DNA of 43,320 nt, taken from positions 46,637-89,956 of the forward strand of contig NZHC01000106.1 in the NCBI GenBank assembly GCA_002689655.1, written 5' to 3'. This DNA comes from Rhodopirellula sp. (GTDB lineage: Bacteria; Planctomycetota; Planctomycetia; Pirellulales; Pirellulaceae). The notes beneath the pieces were generated by a model, which was not told where the DNA came from, made no database searches, and was given only the letters and a program-made list of their open reading frames with translations. Shown in pieces: positions 42,972 through 43,320 of this stretch (within the stretch, counting starts at the first letter, position 1; each line of letters begins with the position of its first letter). The translations under genes and the position numbers were made by a program.

Positions 42972-43320
42972 CTACGCCGTTGTCGGCTGCTTGTTGTCGC
43001 CACTTGATTGTTCTTTCAGGTATTCAACTGCACGTCGCAGTTGTGGGTCCAATTCGAGGCTTGTCTTCTGCCTGTCTTCAGCGCCACCTGCGTCTGGTGT
43101 GTCACCTGAGTCATCGGATTCTGGCTGCTGCGATTCAGGATTTCGGGCCTCGGCTTTTGGCGATTCATCTGTTACCTCTACATCAGATCCCTTGTCAGTT
43201 GCGGATTCTTCGTTTGTCGCTGTCGCATCTGTGTCTGAAGTGTTCGAGTCTGAAGTGTTCGAGTCTGAAGTGTTCGAGTCTGAAGCTTCCTCGCTGGGCG
43301 GGTTCTGCGCAGCGGTATTC
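42972..43320 (-). CDS. C-terminus of a protein with acidic repeat linker, possibly S41 protease (start outside window)
   Basis: A frame enters from the window edge and ends at TAG 42974-42972, giving the last 115 residues. The visible part is a disordered, acidic Ser/Thr/Glu/Asp-rich linker (SDSNTSDSNTSDTDATAT, EARNPESQQPESDDSG). It is followed by a short helix, LELDPQLRRAVEYLKEQ, then a polar end. A D-x-Q-L-x-x-A helix is a common ending in C-terminal processing (S41) proteases, which is my only hint of identity; low confidence. The linker contains a DNA-level tandem repeat. Confidence 0.6.
   Translation of the reverse strand, partial: NTAAQNPPSEEASDSNTSDSNTSDSNTSDTDATATNEESATDKGSDVEVTDESPKAEARNPESQQPESDDSGDTPDAGGAEDRQKTSLELDPQLRRAVEYLKEQSSGDNKQPTTA
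43234..43285 (-). repeat. 15-base tandem repeat encoding SDSNT
   Basis: Three identical 15-base copies (plus strand tctgaagtgttcgag) at 43234-43248, 43249-43263 and 43264-43278, then a 7-base partial copy. They encode repeated SDSNT in the acidic linker of the truncated gene at the right edge. Confidence 0.95.

Overview
The window looks like chromosomal DNA of a planctomycete, most likely from the Pirellulaceae/Rhodopirellula side of the phylum. This is an inference from gene content, not from a marker gene. The indicators are two secreted sulfatases, three Hanks-type kinase-fold proteins with planctomycete-style architectures, an SHD1-domain secreted protein, a DUF3500 protein and a Gfo/Idh oxidoreductase with Tat-type leaders, a PmoA-like (DUF6807) protein, and frequent GTG/TTG starts with weak Shine-Dalgarno signals. 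I found no rRNA, tRNA, CRISPR array, insertion sequence, integrase or phage gene.

Layout. 1-3823: 5' part of a membrane sensor with a CxxCH Tll0287/DUF3365-like domain (minus), a GrpB-family protein, and a two-gene unit of a transmembrane pseudokinase and a small membrane protein. 3874-11029: argH, a 908-residue secreted protein of unknown function, CbiX with an HMA-like anchored protein, and a DUF3500 protein. 11156-17381: a divergent Ser/Thr kinase and sulfatase pair, then a soluble Ser/Thr kinase overlapping hemY tail to tail. 17524-24731: an SHD1/collagen-like repeat protein, ferredoxin-NADP reductase, glgC, a TPR-redoxin fusion and a small unknown. 24949-29660: DUF6807 and Gfo/Idh genes, translationally coupled, and an APC transporter fused to two USP domains. 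29876-32758: a RimB/RimK-type pair (RimK carrying an RCK_C tail) divergent from DUF721/DciA-tag. 32789-35447: a heparan N-sulfatase-like sulfatase and YceH. 35469-39637: a large GHMP kinase-UDPGP nucleotidyltransferase fusion coupled to a degenerate GalU-like protein. 39840-43320: CobL (CbiE-CbiT), a peroxiredoxin-like protein, a rhomboid protease and the C-terminus of an acidic-linker protein, possibly an S41 protease.

How the genes fit together. Most of the window is housekeeping or lineage-specific metabolism: arginine, heme, cobalamin, glycogen, base-excision repair, and sulfated-polysaccharide breakdown. The least explained piece is the coupled pair at 35469-39637. One polypeptide carries a fucokinase-like GHMP domain followed by an AGX/UDPGP-like pyrophosphorylase domain. 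Its partner has the GalU fold but lacks the G-x-G-T-R nucleotide-binding loop. This looks like a sugar-1-kinase/nucleotide-sugar pyrophosphorylase salvage unit with an unknown sugar and a possible non-catalytic subunit. Other points of interest are the transmembrane pseudokinase with its coupled partner, the RimK-RCK_C fusion, and several in-frame tandem repeats inside coding genes.
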